DNA of 64,000 bases, taken from Proteus alimentorum (lineage in GTDB: Bacteria; Pseudomonadota; Gammaproteobacteria; Enterobacterales; Enterobacteriaceae). Both the position numbers and the translations under genes were made by a program. Shown here piece by piece: positions 52,560 through 63,300 of this stretch. The stretch's first letter is position 1, and each line of letters begins with the position of its first letter. The DNA lies in contig NZ_NBVR01000018.1 of assembly GCF_002607735.1 (NCBI RefSeq), positions 124,001 through 188,000 of the forward strand. The letters are read 5' to 3'. Under the pieces are notes generated by a model. The model ran no database searches. It saw only the letters and a list, made by a program, of their open reading frames with translations, and was not told the DNA's origin.

Positions 52560-55019
52560 ATGCGAGTGTTAAAATTTGGAGGAACTTCAGTTGCCAACGC
52601 AGAGCGTGTGCTGAATGTTGCTGATATCGCTGAGAAAAAAAGAGAACAGGGACAAGTCGCTCTTGTATTATCAGCACCAGCCAAGATAACTAACTACTTG
52701 GTTGCAATGATTGAAAAAACGGCAGAAGGCGAAGATCCTCTCACTCAAGTACGAGAAGCCGAGCAAATTTTTGCCAACTTATTACAAGGTTTAAGAGAAA
52801 AACAACCTGGTTTTGATTATGAGCGCTTAAAAGATAAAGTTGAACGTGAGTTTGCAGAGATCAAACATATTCTTCATGGGATCTCTTTATTAGGACAATG
52901 CCCTGATAGCATCAATGCGGCAATGATTTGCCGTGGTGAAAAGCTCTCTATTGCTATTATGGAATCGGTCTTACGGGCGCGTGGCTATAATGTCACTGTG
53001 ATCGATCCTGTCAAAAATTTACTCGCACAAGGTCATTATTTAGAATCGACAGTTGATATTCCTGAGTCTACTCGCCGTATCTTAGAACTCAATATCGCAA
53101 AAGACGATATGATTTTAATGGCAGGTTTTACTGCGGGTAATGAAAAGAATGAACTGGTGGTATTAGGTCGTAATGGTTCAGACTACTCTGCTGCTGTGTT
53201 AGCGGCTTGCTTACGTGCGGAGTGTTGTGAAATTTGGACTGATGTTGACGGTGTTTATACTTGCGATCCTCGTTTAGTTCCTGATGCACGTCTGTTAAAA
53301 GGCATGTCTTATCAAGAAGCGATGGAACTCTCTTATTTCGGTGCAAAAGTACTTCATCCTCGCACTATTGCACCAATCGCCCAATTCCAAATTCCTTGCT
53401 TAATAAAAAACACAGGCAATCCAGATGCGCCGGGTACATTAATTGGTGATGGTCAAAAAGACGATAGTACTCCCGTTAAAGGGATCACCAACCTTAATAA
53501 CATGGCGATGATCAATGTGTCAGGCCCTGGTATGAAAGGTATGGTGGGGATGGCAGCTCGTGTGTTCTCTGTTATGTCGAGAGCAGGTATTTCTGTCGTT
53601 CTGATCACACAATCTTCTTCTGAATACAGCATCAGCTTTTGTGTACCACAAAAAGAACTTATTAGAGCGCAAAAAGCATTATCAGATGAATTTTATTTAG
53701 AATTAAAAGATGGCGTACTTGATCCGTTAGATATCATGGAAAATGTCGCTATCATCTCCGTTGTCGGTGATGGTATGCGCACTTTAAAAGGGATCTCAGC
53801 GCGATTTTTCTCTGCGTTAACGCGTGGCAATATTAATATCGTTGCTATTGCTCAAGGTTCTTCAGAACGTTCAATTTCAGCGGTTATTGCTAATGACTCA
53901 GCAACTAATGCTGTGCGTTTATGTCATCAAATGCTTTTCAACACCAATCAAATTGTTGAAGTCTTTATCGTGGGTGTTGGTGGTGTTGGTAGCGCATTAA
54001 TCGAACAAATCCATCGCCAACAAGCATGGTTGAAAAATAAGCATATCGATCTTCGTGTATGTGGTATTGCTAATTCAAGAGCCATGTTGACAGATATGCA
54101 AGGTATTGATTTAGATAATTGGCAACATGCCTTAAAAGAAGCCAAAGAGCCTTTTAGTTTTAGTCAGCTTATTCGTTTAGAAAAAGAGTACCACTTCTTA
54201 AATCCAGTGATCGTTGATTGCACATCAAACGAAGAAATTGCGCAACAATACGCAAATTTCTTACAAAATGGCTTTAACGTGGTTACACCAAACAAAAAAG
54301 CGAATACGCTGTCGATGGATTATTACTATCAAATTCGACAAGCCGCGGAAGCTTCACGCCGTAAGTTCTTGTATGACACTAACGTAGGTGCGGGTTTACC
54401 GGTTATTGAAAACCTACAAAACTTACTAAATGCAGGCGATGAGTTAGTTCAATTTAATGGTATTCTTTCAGGGTCATTATCTTACATTTTTGGTCAATTA
54501 GATGAAGGTAAAAGTTTATCTGAAGCGACTCTTTCAGCAAAAGATAAAGGTTTTACAGAGCCTGATCCTCGTGATGATCTTTCCGGTATGGATGTTGCCC
54601 GTAAGCTGCTTATTTTAGCGCGTGAAGCGGGTTATAAATTAGAACTCAGTGATATTGATGTAGAGCCTGTACTGCCGGTTTCATTTGATAGCTCAGGTGA
54701 TGTAGCAAGCTTTTTAAACCGTTTACCTCAAGTTGATGTTGAATTTGATGCTAAAGTCGAAGAAGCACAAAAAGCAGGTAAGGTATTACGCTATGTTGGC
54801 ATCATCAATGAAGGCAAATGCCAAGTTAAGATAATGGCAGTTGATGCAAATGATCCTCTGTTTAAAGTGAAAAATGGTGAAAATGCTTTAGCCTTTTACA
54901 CTCGCTACTATCAACCTATTCCATTGGTATTACGTGGATATGGTGCTGGTAATGATGTTACTGCTGCTGGGGTGTTTGCAGATGTATTACGTACCTTATC
55001 ATGGAAATTGGGAGTTTAA
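52560..55019 (+). CDS. thrA: Aspartokinase I / homoserine dehydrogenase I
   Basis: ThrA (819 residues, E. coli 820) catalyses the first and third steps of threonine synthesis: phosphorylation of aspartate and NADPH-linked reduction of aspartate semialdehyde to homoserine. The kinase domain starts [17 protein letters not shown] and includes [10 protein letters not shown]. Two central ACT-type repeats (about residues 310-460) carry threonine inhibition. The dehydrogenase begins [15 protein letters not shown] near residue 467 and has NVGAGLPVI. The ATG at 52560 follows AGGAG. thrB begins 2 bases after the stop. Confidence 0.97.
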   Translation: MRVLKFGGTSVANAERVLNVADIAEKKREQGQVALVLSAPAKITNYLVAMIEKTAEGEDPLTQVREAEQIFANLLQGLREKQPGFDYERLKDKVEREFAEIKHILHGISLLGQCPDSINAAMICRGEKLSIAIMESVLRARGYNVTVIDPVKNLLAQGHYLESTVDIPESTRRILELNIAKDDMILMAGFTAGNEKNELVVLGRNGSDYSAAVLAACLRAECCEIWTDVDGVYTCDPRLVPDARLLKGMSYQEAMELSYFGAKVLHPRTIAPIAQFQIPCLIKNTGNPDAPGTLIGDGQKDDSTPVKGITNLNNMAMINVSGPGMKGMVGMAARVFSVMSRAGISVVLITQSSSEYSISFCVPQKELIRAQKALSDEFYLELKDGVLDPLDIMENVAIISVVGDGMRTLKGISARFFSALTRGNINIVAIAQGSSERSISAVIANDSATNAVRLCHQMLFNTNQIVEVFIVGVGGVGSALIEQIHRQQAWLKNKHIDLRVCGIANSRAMLTDMQGIDLDNWQHALKEAKEPFSFSQLIRLEKEYHFLNPVIVDCTSNEEIAQQYANFLQNGFNVVTPNKKANTLSMDYYYQIRQAAEASRRKFLYDTNVGAGLPVIENLQNLLNAGDELVQFNGILSGSLSYIFGQLDEGKSLSEATLSAKDKGFTEPDPRDDLSGMDVARKLLILAREAGYKLELSDIDVEPVLPVSFDSSGDVASFLNRLPQVDVEFDAKVEEAQKAGKVLRYVGIINEGKCQVKIMAVDANDPLFKVKNGENALAFYTRYYQPIPLVLRGYGAGNDVTAAGVFADVLRTLSWKLGV

Positions 55020-55021
55020 GC

Positions 55022-55951
55022 GTGGTTAAAGTTTATGCACCGGCATCAATAGGCAACGTGAGTGTTGGATTCGATGTCCTCGGCGCGGCAGTTTCACCTA
55101 TTGATGGGCAATTACTGGGTGATTGTGTCACTGTTGAAGCGGCTTCGGCATTTACACTTGAAAGTAAAGGGCACTTTGTTAGCAAATTACCTTCAGATCC
55201 TAAGCAAAATATTGTGTATCAATGTTGGCAGTTATTTTGTGAAAAATTAGGCAAAGAACTTTCTATTGCAATGACACTTGAGAAAAATATGCCGATTGGT
55301 TCTGGTTTAGGATCAAGTGCTTGTTCTGTTGTTGCGGCATTGGTTGCGCTTAATGAATTTGCCCAAAAACCTTTTGGTGAAAGACAATTACTGCTGATGA
55401 TGGGTGAGCTTGAAGGACGTATTTCAGGTAGTGTGCACTATGATAATGTTGCGCCTTGCTACTTAGGTGGGTTGCAACTGATTTTGGAACAAAATGGCAT
55501 TATTTGCCAGTCTGTACCAACCTTTGATGATTGGTATTGGGTTATGGCATATCCAGGAATTAAAGTTTCTACAGCAGAAGCAAGAGCGATTTTACCAAAA
55601 CAATACGCTAAAGCAGACATCATTAACCACGGTCGTTATTTATCTGGTTTTATTCATGCTTGCCATACTCAGCAACCAGGATTAGCCGCTAATTTGATGC
55701 AAGATGTGATTGCTGAGCCTTATCGCACCCAACTCCTTCCAGGTTTTGAAAAAGCCAGAGAGGCTTCGCAGAAGAAAGGTGCATTAGCTTGTGGTATTTC
55801 AGGCTCAGGACCTACTATTTTTACGATTAGTGATTCATTAGAAATCGCACAAGAGATGGCCGAATGGCTGAAACAAAACTACGTACAAAACAGTGAAGGC
55901 TTTGTACATATCTGCCGTATAGATACGCGTGGCGCAAGACAGATAGGGTAA
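55022..55951 (+). CDS. thrB: Homoserine kinase
   Basis: ThrB (309 residues, E. coli 310) phosphorylates homoserine. It is a GHMP kinase with the ATP loop [17 protein letters not shown] and C-terminal ISGSGPTIF. The start is the GTG at 55022, which gives the family N terminus [11 protein letters not shown] and follows GGGAG at 55008-55012. An ATG at 55001 inside thrA is in frame but would add unmatched residues. Spacing of 2 bases to thrA and 3 bases to thrC indicates coupled translation. Confidence 0.96.
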   Translation: MVKVYAPASIGNVSVGFDVLGAAVSPIDGQLLGDCVTVEAASAFTLESKGHFVSKLPSDPKQNIVYQCWQLFCEKLGKELSIAMTLEKNMPIGSGLGSSACSVVAALVALNEFAQKPFGERQLLLMMGELEGRISGSVHYDNVAPCYLGGLQLILEQNGIICQSVPTFDDWYWVMAYPGIKVSTAEARAILPKQYAKADIINHGRYLSGFIHACHTQQPGLAANLMQDVIAEPYRTQLLPGFEKAREASQKKGALACGISGSGPTIFTISDSLEIAQEMAEWLKQNYVQNSEGFVHICRIDTRGARQIG

Positions 55952-55954
55952 GTC

Positions 55955-57247
55955 ATGAAATTATATAATTTGAAAGATAATCAAGAGCAAGTCAGTTTTG
56001 CTCAAGCAGTAAAACAAGGTTTGGGTAAACAACAAGGGCTCTTTTTTCCACAAGACTTACCTTCGTTTTCTAAAGCTGAAATTGATGAATTGCTAGCACT
56101 TGATTTTGCAACACGCAGTAGCCGTATTTTGACGGCCTTTATTGGTAATGAAATTCCTGCTGATGTATTAGCAAAACGCATTAGCACCGCATTTGCCTTT
56201 CCTGCACCAGTAACTCAAGTTGAAGATGATGTGAGTTGTTTAGAGCTTTTCCACGGCCCGACACTAGCATTTAAAGACTTTGGCGGTCGCTTTATGGCGC
56301 AGATGTTATCAGAAGTTGCTGGCAACCAACCAGTTACTATTTTAACAGCAACATCCGGTGATACTGGCGCTGCTGTTGCTCATGCTTTCTACAAATTAGA
56401 AAATGTACAAGTTGTTATTCTTTATCCTGAAGGCAAAATTAGCCCATTACAGGAAAAACTGTTCTGTACATTAGGTGAAAACATTCACACTGTTGCAATT
56501 AAAGATGACTTTGATGCTTGCCAATCATTAGTGAAACAAGCTTTTGATGATGAGTTCTTAAAGAAAACAATGTATTTGAACTCAGCGAACTCCATTAATA
56601 TCAGCCGATTGCTTGCCCAAATTTGTTATTATTTTGAAGCAGTTGCACAAATCCCTGCTGAAAAACATGAGCAACTAGTGATTTCAGTACCCAGTGGCAA
56701 CTTTGGTGATTTAACAGCGGGTTTACTGGCAAAATCCATGGGATTACCCGTAAAACGTTTTATTGCTGCAACTAATGCGAATGATACCGTTCCTCGTTAT
56801 TTAGAGAACGGTAAATGGGAACCACATCGCACTGTCGCAACACTGTCGAATGCAATGGATGTTAGCCAACCCAATAACTGGCCACGTATTGAAGAATTGT
56901 ATCGTCGTAAAGGTTGGGATCTTTCTGATCTTGCTCATGGTTCAGTGAGTGACGAAACAACAGAAGAAACAGTACGTGAACTCGCGAAAAAAGGCTATAT
57001 TTCAGAGCCTCATGCTGCAATTGCATATCGTTTACTACGCGATGAACTTCAAGAGGGTGAATATGGTTTATTCTTAGGAACCGCTCATCCTGCGAAATTT
57101 AAAGAAAGTGTTGAACGTATTCTAGGTGGCGAATTAGCATTACCTAAAGAACTCGCAGAGCGTGCAGATAAAGAATTGCTTTCGCATTTCTTACCTGCTG
57201 ATTTTGCTCAGTTACGTGCATTTTTACTTGAAAGGGCACCTAAATAA
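55955..57247 (+). CDS. thrC: Threonine synthase
   Basis: ThrC (430 residues, E. coli 428) converts O-phosphohomoserine to threonine using pyridoxal phosphate. HGPTLAFKDFGGRFMAQ contains the PLP-binding lysine (about residue 107), TATSGDTGAAVAHAF and VPSGNFGDLTAG bind the phosphate, and FLGTAHPAKF lies near the C terminus. It is the last thr gene, 3 bases after thrB, followed by a strong terminator. Confidence 0.97.
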   Translation: MKLYNLKDNQEQVSFAQAVKQGLGKQQGLFFPQDLPSFSKAEIDELLALDFATRSSRILTAFIGNEIPADVLAKRISTAFAFPAPVTQVEDDVSCLELFHGPTLAFKDFGGRFMAQMLSEVAGNQPVTILTATSGDTGAAVAHAFYKLENVQVVILYPEGKISPLQEKLFCTLGENIHTVAIKDDFDACQSLVKQAFDDEFLKKTMYLNSANSINISRLLAQICYYFEAVAQIPAEKHEQLVISVPSGNFGDLTAGLLAKSMGLPVKRFIAATNANDTVPRYLENGKWEPHRTVATLSNAMDVSQPNNWPRIEELYRRKGWDLSDLAHGSVSDETTEETVRELAKKGYISEPHAAIAYRLLRDELQEGEYGLFLGTAHPAKFKESVERILGGELALPKELAERADKELLSHFLPADFAQLRAFLLERAPK

Positions 57248-57269
57248 CAATTACTTTTATATATTTAAT

Positions 57270-57304
57270 AAAATAGCCCAACAAAATGTTGGGCTATTTT
57301 TTTA
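57270..57304 (+). terminator. thr operon terminator
   Basis: AAAATAGCCCAACA (57270-57283) and TGTTGGGCTATTTT (57287-57300) form a 14-bp stem with a 3-base loop, followed by TTT. It separates thrC from the large toxin-like gene. Confidence 0.9.
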
Positions 57305-57399
57305 TCTAAAAATAGGAAGATCAGTATTTAAAAAAGATAAAAATCAATTTATATATTTATTTCCGGTAAGTGAATTAATTATAACTAAGGAAATTAAAT

Positions 57400-60300
57400 A
57401 TGAATGGATTCAAAGAAATAACGTTCAAAGATAATATTAATAGTATTGGATTAAAAATAGAAAATCATATAAAAGAAAATAATTCAGAGCTTTTTTTCAA
57501 GATAACGTCTGTAAAAAGAATATTAACTGAGAATTATATCTCTATCTTTATATCTAAAAATGAATATGCTGCAAATGAATTCTTAGAGAAAATAGATAAT
57601 AATTTCTTGCTATATCATAAGAATGATTTTACTAAAGGTATTGATTTCATTAGGAAAGAAATTAATTCAAGTATAGAGACCTTGTTTTTTAATAGTGCTA
57701 AATTAGCAAGTAGAGAACCCAGTAAAATACAAAAAGAAAGATTGAAATTATTAATTCAGAATAATTCATCTGGTGATTACTATCTAGAGTTTGAAGGTAA
57801 TAAGGTATTTATACAAATAGATAATGAAAATAATAAATTTAAACTTATTAACTTTGATGGATATGCTGGTTTTTTTTATAATAAGAATGATCTAATAAAT
57901 AAAATTCATAATATTATAATTGATAAAAGTGATGGTGATTTTTTATATTATCGTTTTTATAATAAAAAAGAATATCTTAGCTACTTTAATAATACAGATA
58001 ATTGGAAGGTAAATAATAAAGATATTCTTAGTGAAATAATTAATGATATTAAAAAAAGAAAACAAATAAATGTTAATGAATACACTTCTATTGAATTAAA
58101 TGAAAGTTATTCATATAAAAATATTTTTATTATCAGAGATAAAATAGAAAATAAAGAAAAGGTACTACATATTTATGTCGATGATATAGAGGAAGCATTT
58201 ACAGTTGCAAAATCTAAATATGATCAGATAACAGAGAGTGGAGAACATTTACTTTATAAGGTAGGTACTGGTTGGTTTATAACTAAAATGAAACGTAATG
58301 TAGTAAAAAATTTTTCACAGTATTTAGATCTATTAAAACCACTAGAAAGAGTAATGAGTCGAGTTAATCTTATTGCTTCAACAGAAACTAATTATGATTT
58401 TAGTCATGTTCATACTTTAGCAGGATTGTGTTATGGATTGAGTTTGAATTATTTAGTTGAAGTTAGAAACAGTGGTTTAGAAGGTGGAAATAAATATTTA
58501 AGCTGGTTAAAAGAAAATATAAGCTCTTATCAGAATGAGAAAGAGTTTATAGAAAATAAACTGGATTCTTTTTTATTTAATAGTATACAAGAGTATGAGA
58601 TATTAAATCTAATTAAAGAAATTAAAAGTATTATATTTTCTCAACACTTTCAAATGGAGAGGTTAGGTGAAAAATTACAATACTTTGTTTTTGATTCAGT
58701 AACGCCACTTAAATATAGCCAAATATTAGAGCATAAAGGATTAGAAAGATCGCATGTTAAAAAAATAGAGTTTAATAAAATTAATATTAAAAAACACTTA
58801 GAAAATATTATGAATAGTTATGATAATTATTATGCTATTATTGCTTTCAAAAATCATGCTATTGCTATTTCTTATAAAAGGTATTCTGAGGTTAATTATA
58901 AATTTTCTTTATTTGATTCTAATAGTGAATTATTAGAATACTCCAGTATTGCATCTATAAACGAAGTATTAGAGAAGAAAATGGATTTTTATGGTTCACA
59001 TGAAATTGATAATAAAAAATATATTATTTTTGATGAATATAAAAAAAGTAATTCAATAAATTATAAAAGTGTGTGGGATGATAGTGATATTAATACTAAT
59101 AAAGGTATTGCAGAACAGATAAAAAAAATAGGATTTTCATTACCTTTTAAAGAAAATGTTACAGGGCGAGTTGTTCATTATAGTGAACAGCGAGATCTTA
59201 TACTCGAACTTAAAAAAGAGAACGTTTTAATTGAAGTTATTGTAAAAAATTCACATGTTGATGAGGGCATTTATCTAGTTAAGCATTATATTAATGACAT
59301 TCTTGAAAATAATCAGGCAAGTAAGATTATTTTAAGTCAGAATGATGATAATAGTATTGGTATTGTAGTGGCTGAATTCAATAATTTTCAAGAAATTAAG
59401 AAAAAAAGTGGGTATATTGAATTTAATGATGTTTATTATAGAAATTTAATTGAAATAAATAGTTATTTAGTTAAAGGAAGTAAATCAAAAGAATTAAAAG
59501 AAATCGTTTCTTTAATAGATAAATTAAATGGAAATATCTATTTTGATAAGTTAATAGCTGGTTTCTCCCTAGTCAATAAAATTAAGTTATTTAATAATAA
59601 TAATAAAAACACATCACTTGTTGATATTCTTAATAAAGTAAAAGAGAAGTTAGAGAGTAAACTATTTTATGATAGATTAAATTATGGGAAAGAAAGACTT
59701 ATACAATTAGCTGAAAAAAATAGTTTTGTTGCTGCAAAACTTTATCAGTTAATGGTAAATGAAATTAGTGATGGTACTCATGGTGTCAGTAATTTTATTT
59801 ATAATCAAATTATTGAAAGTCCCTATTTGCCAGTAGATAAAAAAAGGAGCGTTGGCGTTGAGGGTTATGATTACACTATAGAGTTTCACAATAGCTATCA
59901 ATATGTTAATGAGATAGTGGAGGGGATTAATATACCTGAATTAACGAATACAATTTTAATAAAAGGTGAAAATAAATTACATTTAAAAGAAAATTATAAG
60001 AAGTTTTCTGAATATAGAAGTGATAAACATGTTAACAAGTTATTGAATTTAATTGAGAATGAAATAGACATAAATAAAGGTAATGAGATTGGACATTATA
60101 GTGAACTCTATGTTGATCTTTTTAGAAATAATCAATTTACCAATAGGATGTTAGTACATGAGATTAATCAATTAGAAAGCTATTTTATTCAGAATTATCG
60201 TGAAAAAAATTATGGATACCACCCCAGTGTTTTTTATATTAATGAACGTGATCCCGCTATTCTTTTAGAACGATCACTTAATCAAAATAAAAATGAGGTG

Positions 60301-63300
60301 GATTGTAGTTACTTATTATTTGATGATAATAAAGATAACTTGAAATTTTTGTTTAGTGATAATCATTTTTTTACTGGAAATAATATTGATAATATTATTA
60401 TTGATAGTATAGATGCTTGTTATCAAGATGATATTGTTATCTATTTTTATAATGGAGTGAAAAGTGAGAGTTTAAATGTTTATTTAAATGACAAGCCAGA
60501 GATAAGTCATTTCCTTGATTATTGTTTAAAAAATAAAATAAGAGTTCTCGCAGCAGGAAGTGAAGAAAGTAATCTTTTTCATCTAGATGTAATTAAACAA
60601 AAAAATAACGTTGAATTATTACAACGCATTATCATTGAAAATCAATTTTTTAATGAAAAAACGCTTGTTCTGGCAAAGAAAGAAAAACTATTAAGTTATC
60701 AATCAGGTGATTTTTTTATTGAAGGTATTGCCCAGCGATTAAATATGCCTATTTATCAGATTATTGATAATAAAGTTTCTCTTTTAAGCGATTATATTGT
60801 TGTTAAGCCGATTATTGAGAGGCAGTATATTGATAAACCATTATTGATAGGGAATACGGTATCAGATGTTATCATACCTGAATTAGAATTTGATCATTTT
60901 GTTGGCAGTACAACGGAAGAAAAATCTTATATTGAGAATAAAAAATATACTAAAAAATTATATCAGTTAGTTTCAAAAGTTTCTCCCTATTACAGAGATA
61001 ATGAGTCGTTTAAATCTGGTTATAAAATGGAAATTAGTAAGGTTTTTTCTGATTATTCAGAAAAAATGACAGTCAAAGATGCTTTTCATTATATTGAGTC
61101 AAACCGCTATAATCTTAACCATTATCAATTAGGTGCGATTATTAATAAGGTAGATGCCATTAATGTTGAAGAGCATAGACAAATATTAAAGAATATAAGT
61201 GATGAGATTATTAATGGTGATTTGTCAATAAAAAATGTATTTAATAAATATAAACATGAGTTATTTTCCATTTTTAATACTACAGATAGAAATAATATTG
61301 AGAATAATTTAACTCAATCAATATACGATCCATTAATAAATAAAAAATTTAATCAATATTTAATGGGGGATATTCCTGCCGATAAATGGCTGTCATCTTT
61401 TCAATTAGCAAAGAGCAATCTAAATCTTATTGAAAAAACAAGTCAAGTGATAGATCTTATCCATGGAATTCATGATAACCCCAGTTTAATAAAAAAACTA
61501 AGTTTATTATCAAAAAATTTACTTTCTTCATTTTTTGATGTAAATAAAAAAGGTGTTTTATATCGAGTGCTATTGGATAAAATTTCTATTTTTAATAATT
61601 ATAAAAAAATAATTAATTCGCTTCAAAATATCATTAGCATGATCCACCATAAAATAATACCTGATTCACTATCACCTTCAACAGCGCTAGATAAAGCTAA
61701 TAATTTAAATCAATTAGATCTTTTAAAACTTAATCATCTACCAATTGTTAATAAAGAAATAGTGAAAATAAATAAATACTCTATTGATAAAACATTATTG
61801 GTTAATGTGGGTGCGAAAGTTGATGGTAAAAGTATAGCGTCGCTTGATCTTAGTAAGGTGGATAAATGGGAATCGAAACTCCTATTTGATCCTTATCACC
61901 TTAATAATTATTTTCTTTCTCTTACCGGGGATGAAAAAGATAAATCCCTCATTTCTTTATTTCGTGATTTGTTGAATAATAAAAAAGATAAAATTAAATA
62001 TTTACTTTCTAGTGATACGAATAGAATTGATTATCTAGCGGCTTCTGAAAGATTGTTTAAAATTAATGAATTAGGTCATAAAGAGTATCAATCACAAGAT
62101 TGGGATAATTTAAGAAAAGTATCATTAAGCATTCCTCGGCACATGAAAATAATTAGTAAAATTGGCTACGCTAATATTACTTATAGTATGTGGCAGTCAA
62201 TTAACTCCACGTTTATGCTTGCTGAACAATTAAATAATCCACTATTAACATTTAAAGAGCGAAAAGAGATCATTAATAATCTGACTATTATGTGGTCTGA
62301 AATGGCTTACAATGGTCTTTCTGAATTGATTGAAATGACGTTAGCCAAAGGATTATTAAAATATCGCCATAATCCACTCGAATATGTGAGTAAAATAAGT
62401 ACAAAGGTAGGAATTGGGCTTAATGTTCTTTCTATTGGATTTGATCTTTATAATGCCTACGATAATTTTAGCCAAATTTCTGGTGAAAATAATGAAAAAA
62501 GGCAAATTGATTATATTGTTAATGGTTCCTTTGCTATCGTTTCCGGGTTAGTTACGTTTGGGGTTTCTATTGGAATGCTTGCAGGTTCAACGGTTGCCGG
62601 CCCTATTGGTATTGTGGCTGGCGCAGTTATTGCGCTTGCAACTTCGATTTATAATGCGGCAAGACTTATTGAAGAAGCTAAAGTAAAAGTGCATTTTACA
62701 CCGTTAGAAGAGCTAGATAATGGTTTTTATGCTTTTTTTATGGGGGATCTATTACCCAATAAAAAAAATGAAGTTGTCTATTTGGAGACAGAAACACAAT
62801 TAGAAGAGATGATTGATAAAAATGCCGTCAATTATCTTGATGAGATAAAAAAGCAAAATATTCAGAGTCGCTATTTTTATACAAATGAAAAACAAATTTA
62901 TCAAGAGTATTATTATTATAAAATAATGCCTAATTTAATGGGGAAAACGTTAGATTCAATTTTAAATCCTTTAGGAGAATATGTTGCTCAACGAATATCT
63001 CAAAATGTCAGTCAAGAAGTCGCTGAAAAAATAGCTGCACTTTCTTATCATCTTCGTTCAGAAAAAACAAAATATAAATACTATCTTCCTAAAGAAGCGA
63101 TTGCTACGAATGAAACTCTTATTTTTGATATTGATTTTTATATTAATAAATTAAAACGCTATACAATAGAGATTATTTCTGATGATGTTTCCCCTATTTT
63201 TGATGATCTTGTTGATGGTGAATTTATAAAAAACTTAATAACAAAAAAAGACAAAGTCATAAATGAATTTGGAAAAGAAATATTAACAGAGAGTTTAATA

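Noticed and set aside
57162-57434. 90-codon open frame bridging thrC and the giant gene
   Set aside because: It is a frame-shifted shadow of the thrC end running through the terminator; no ribosome site.
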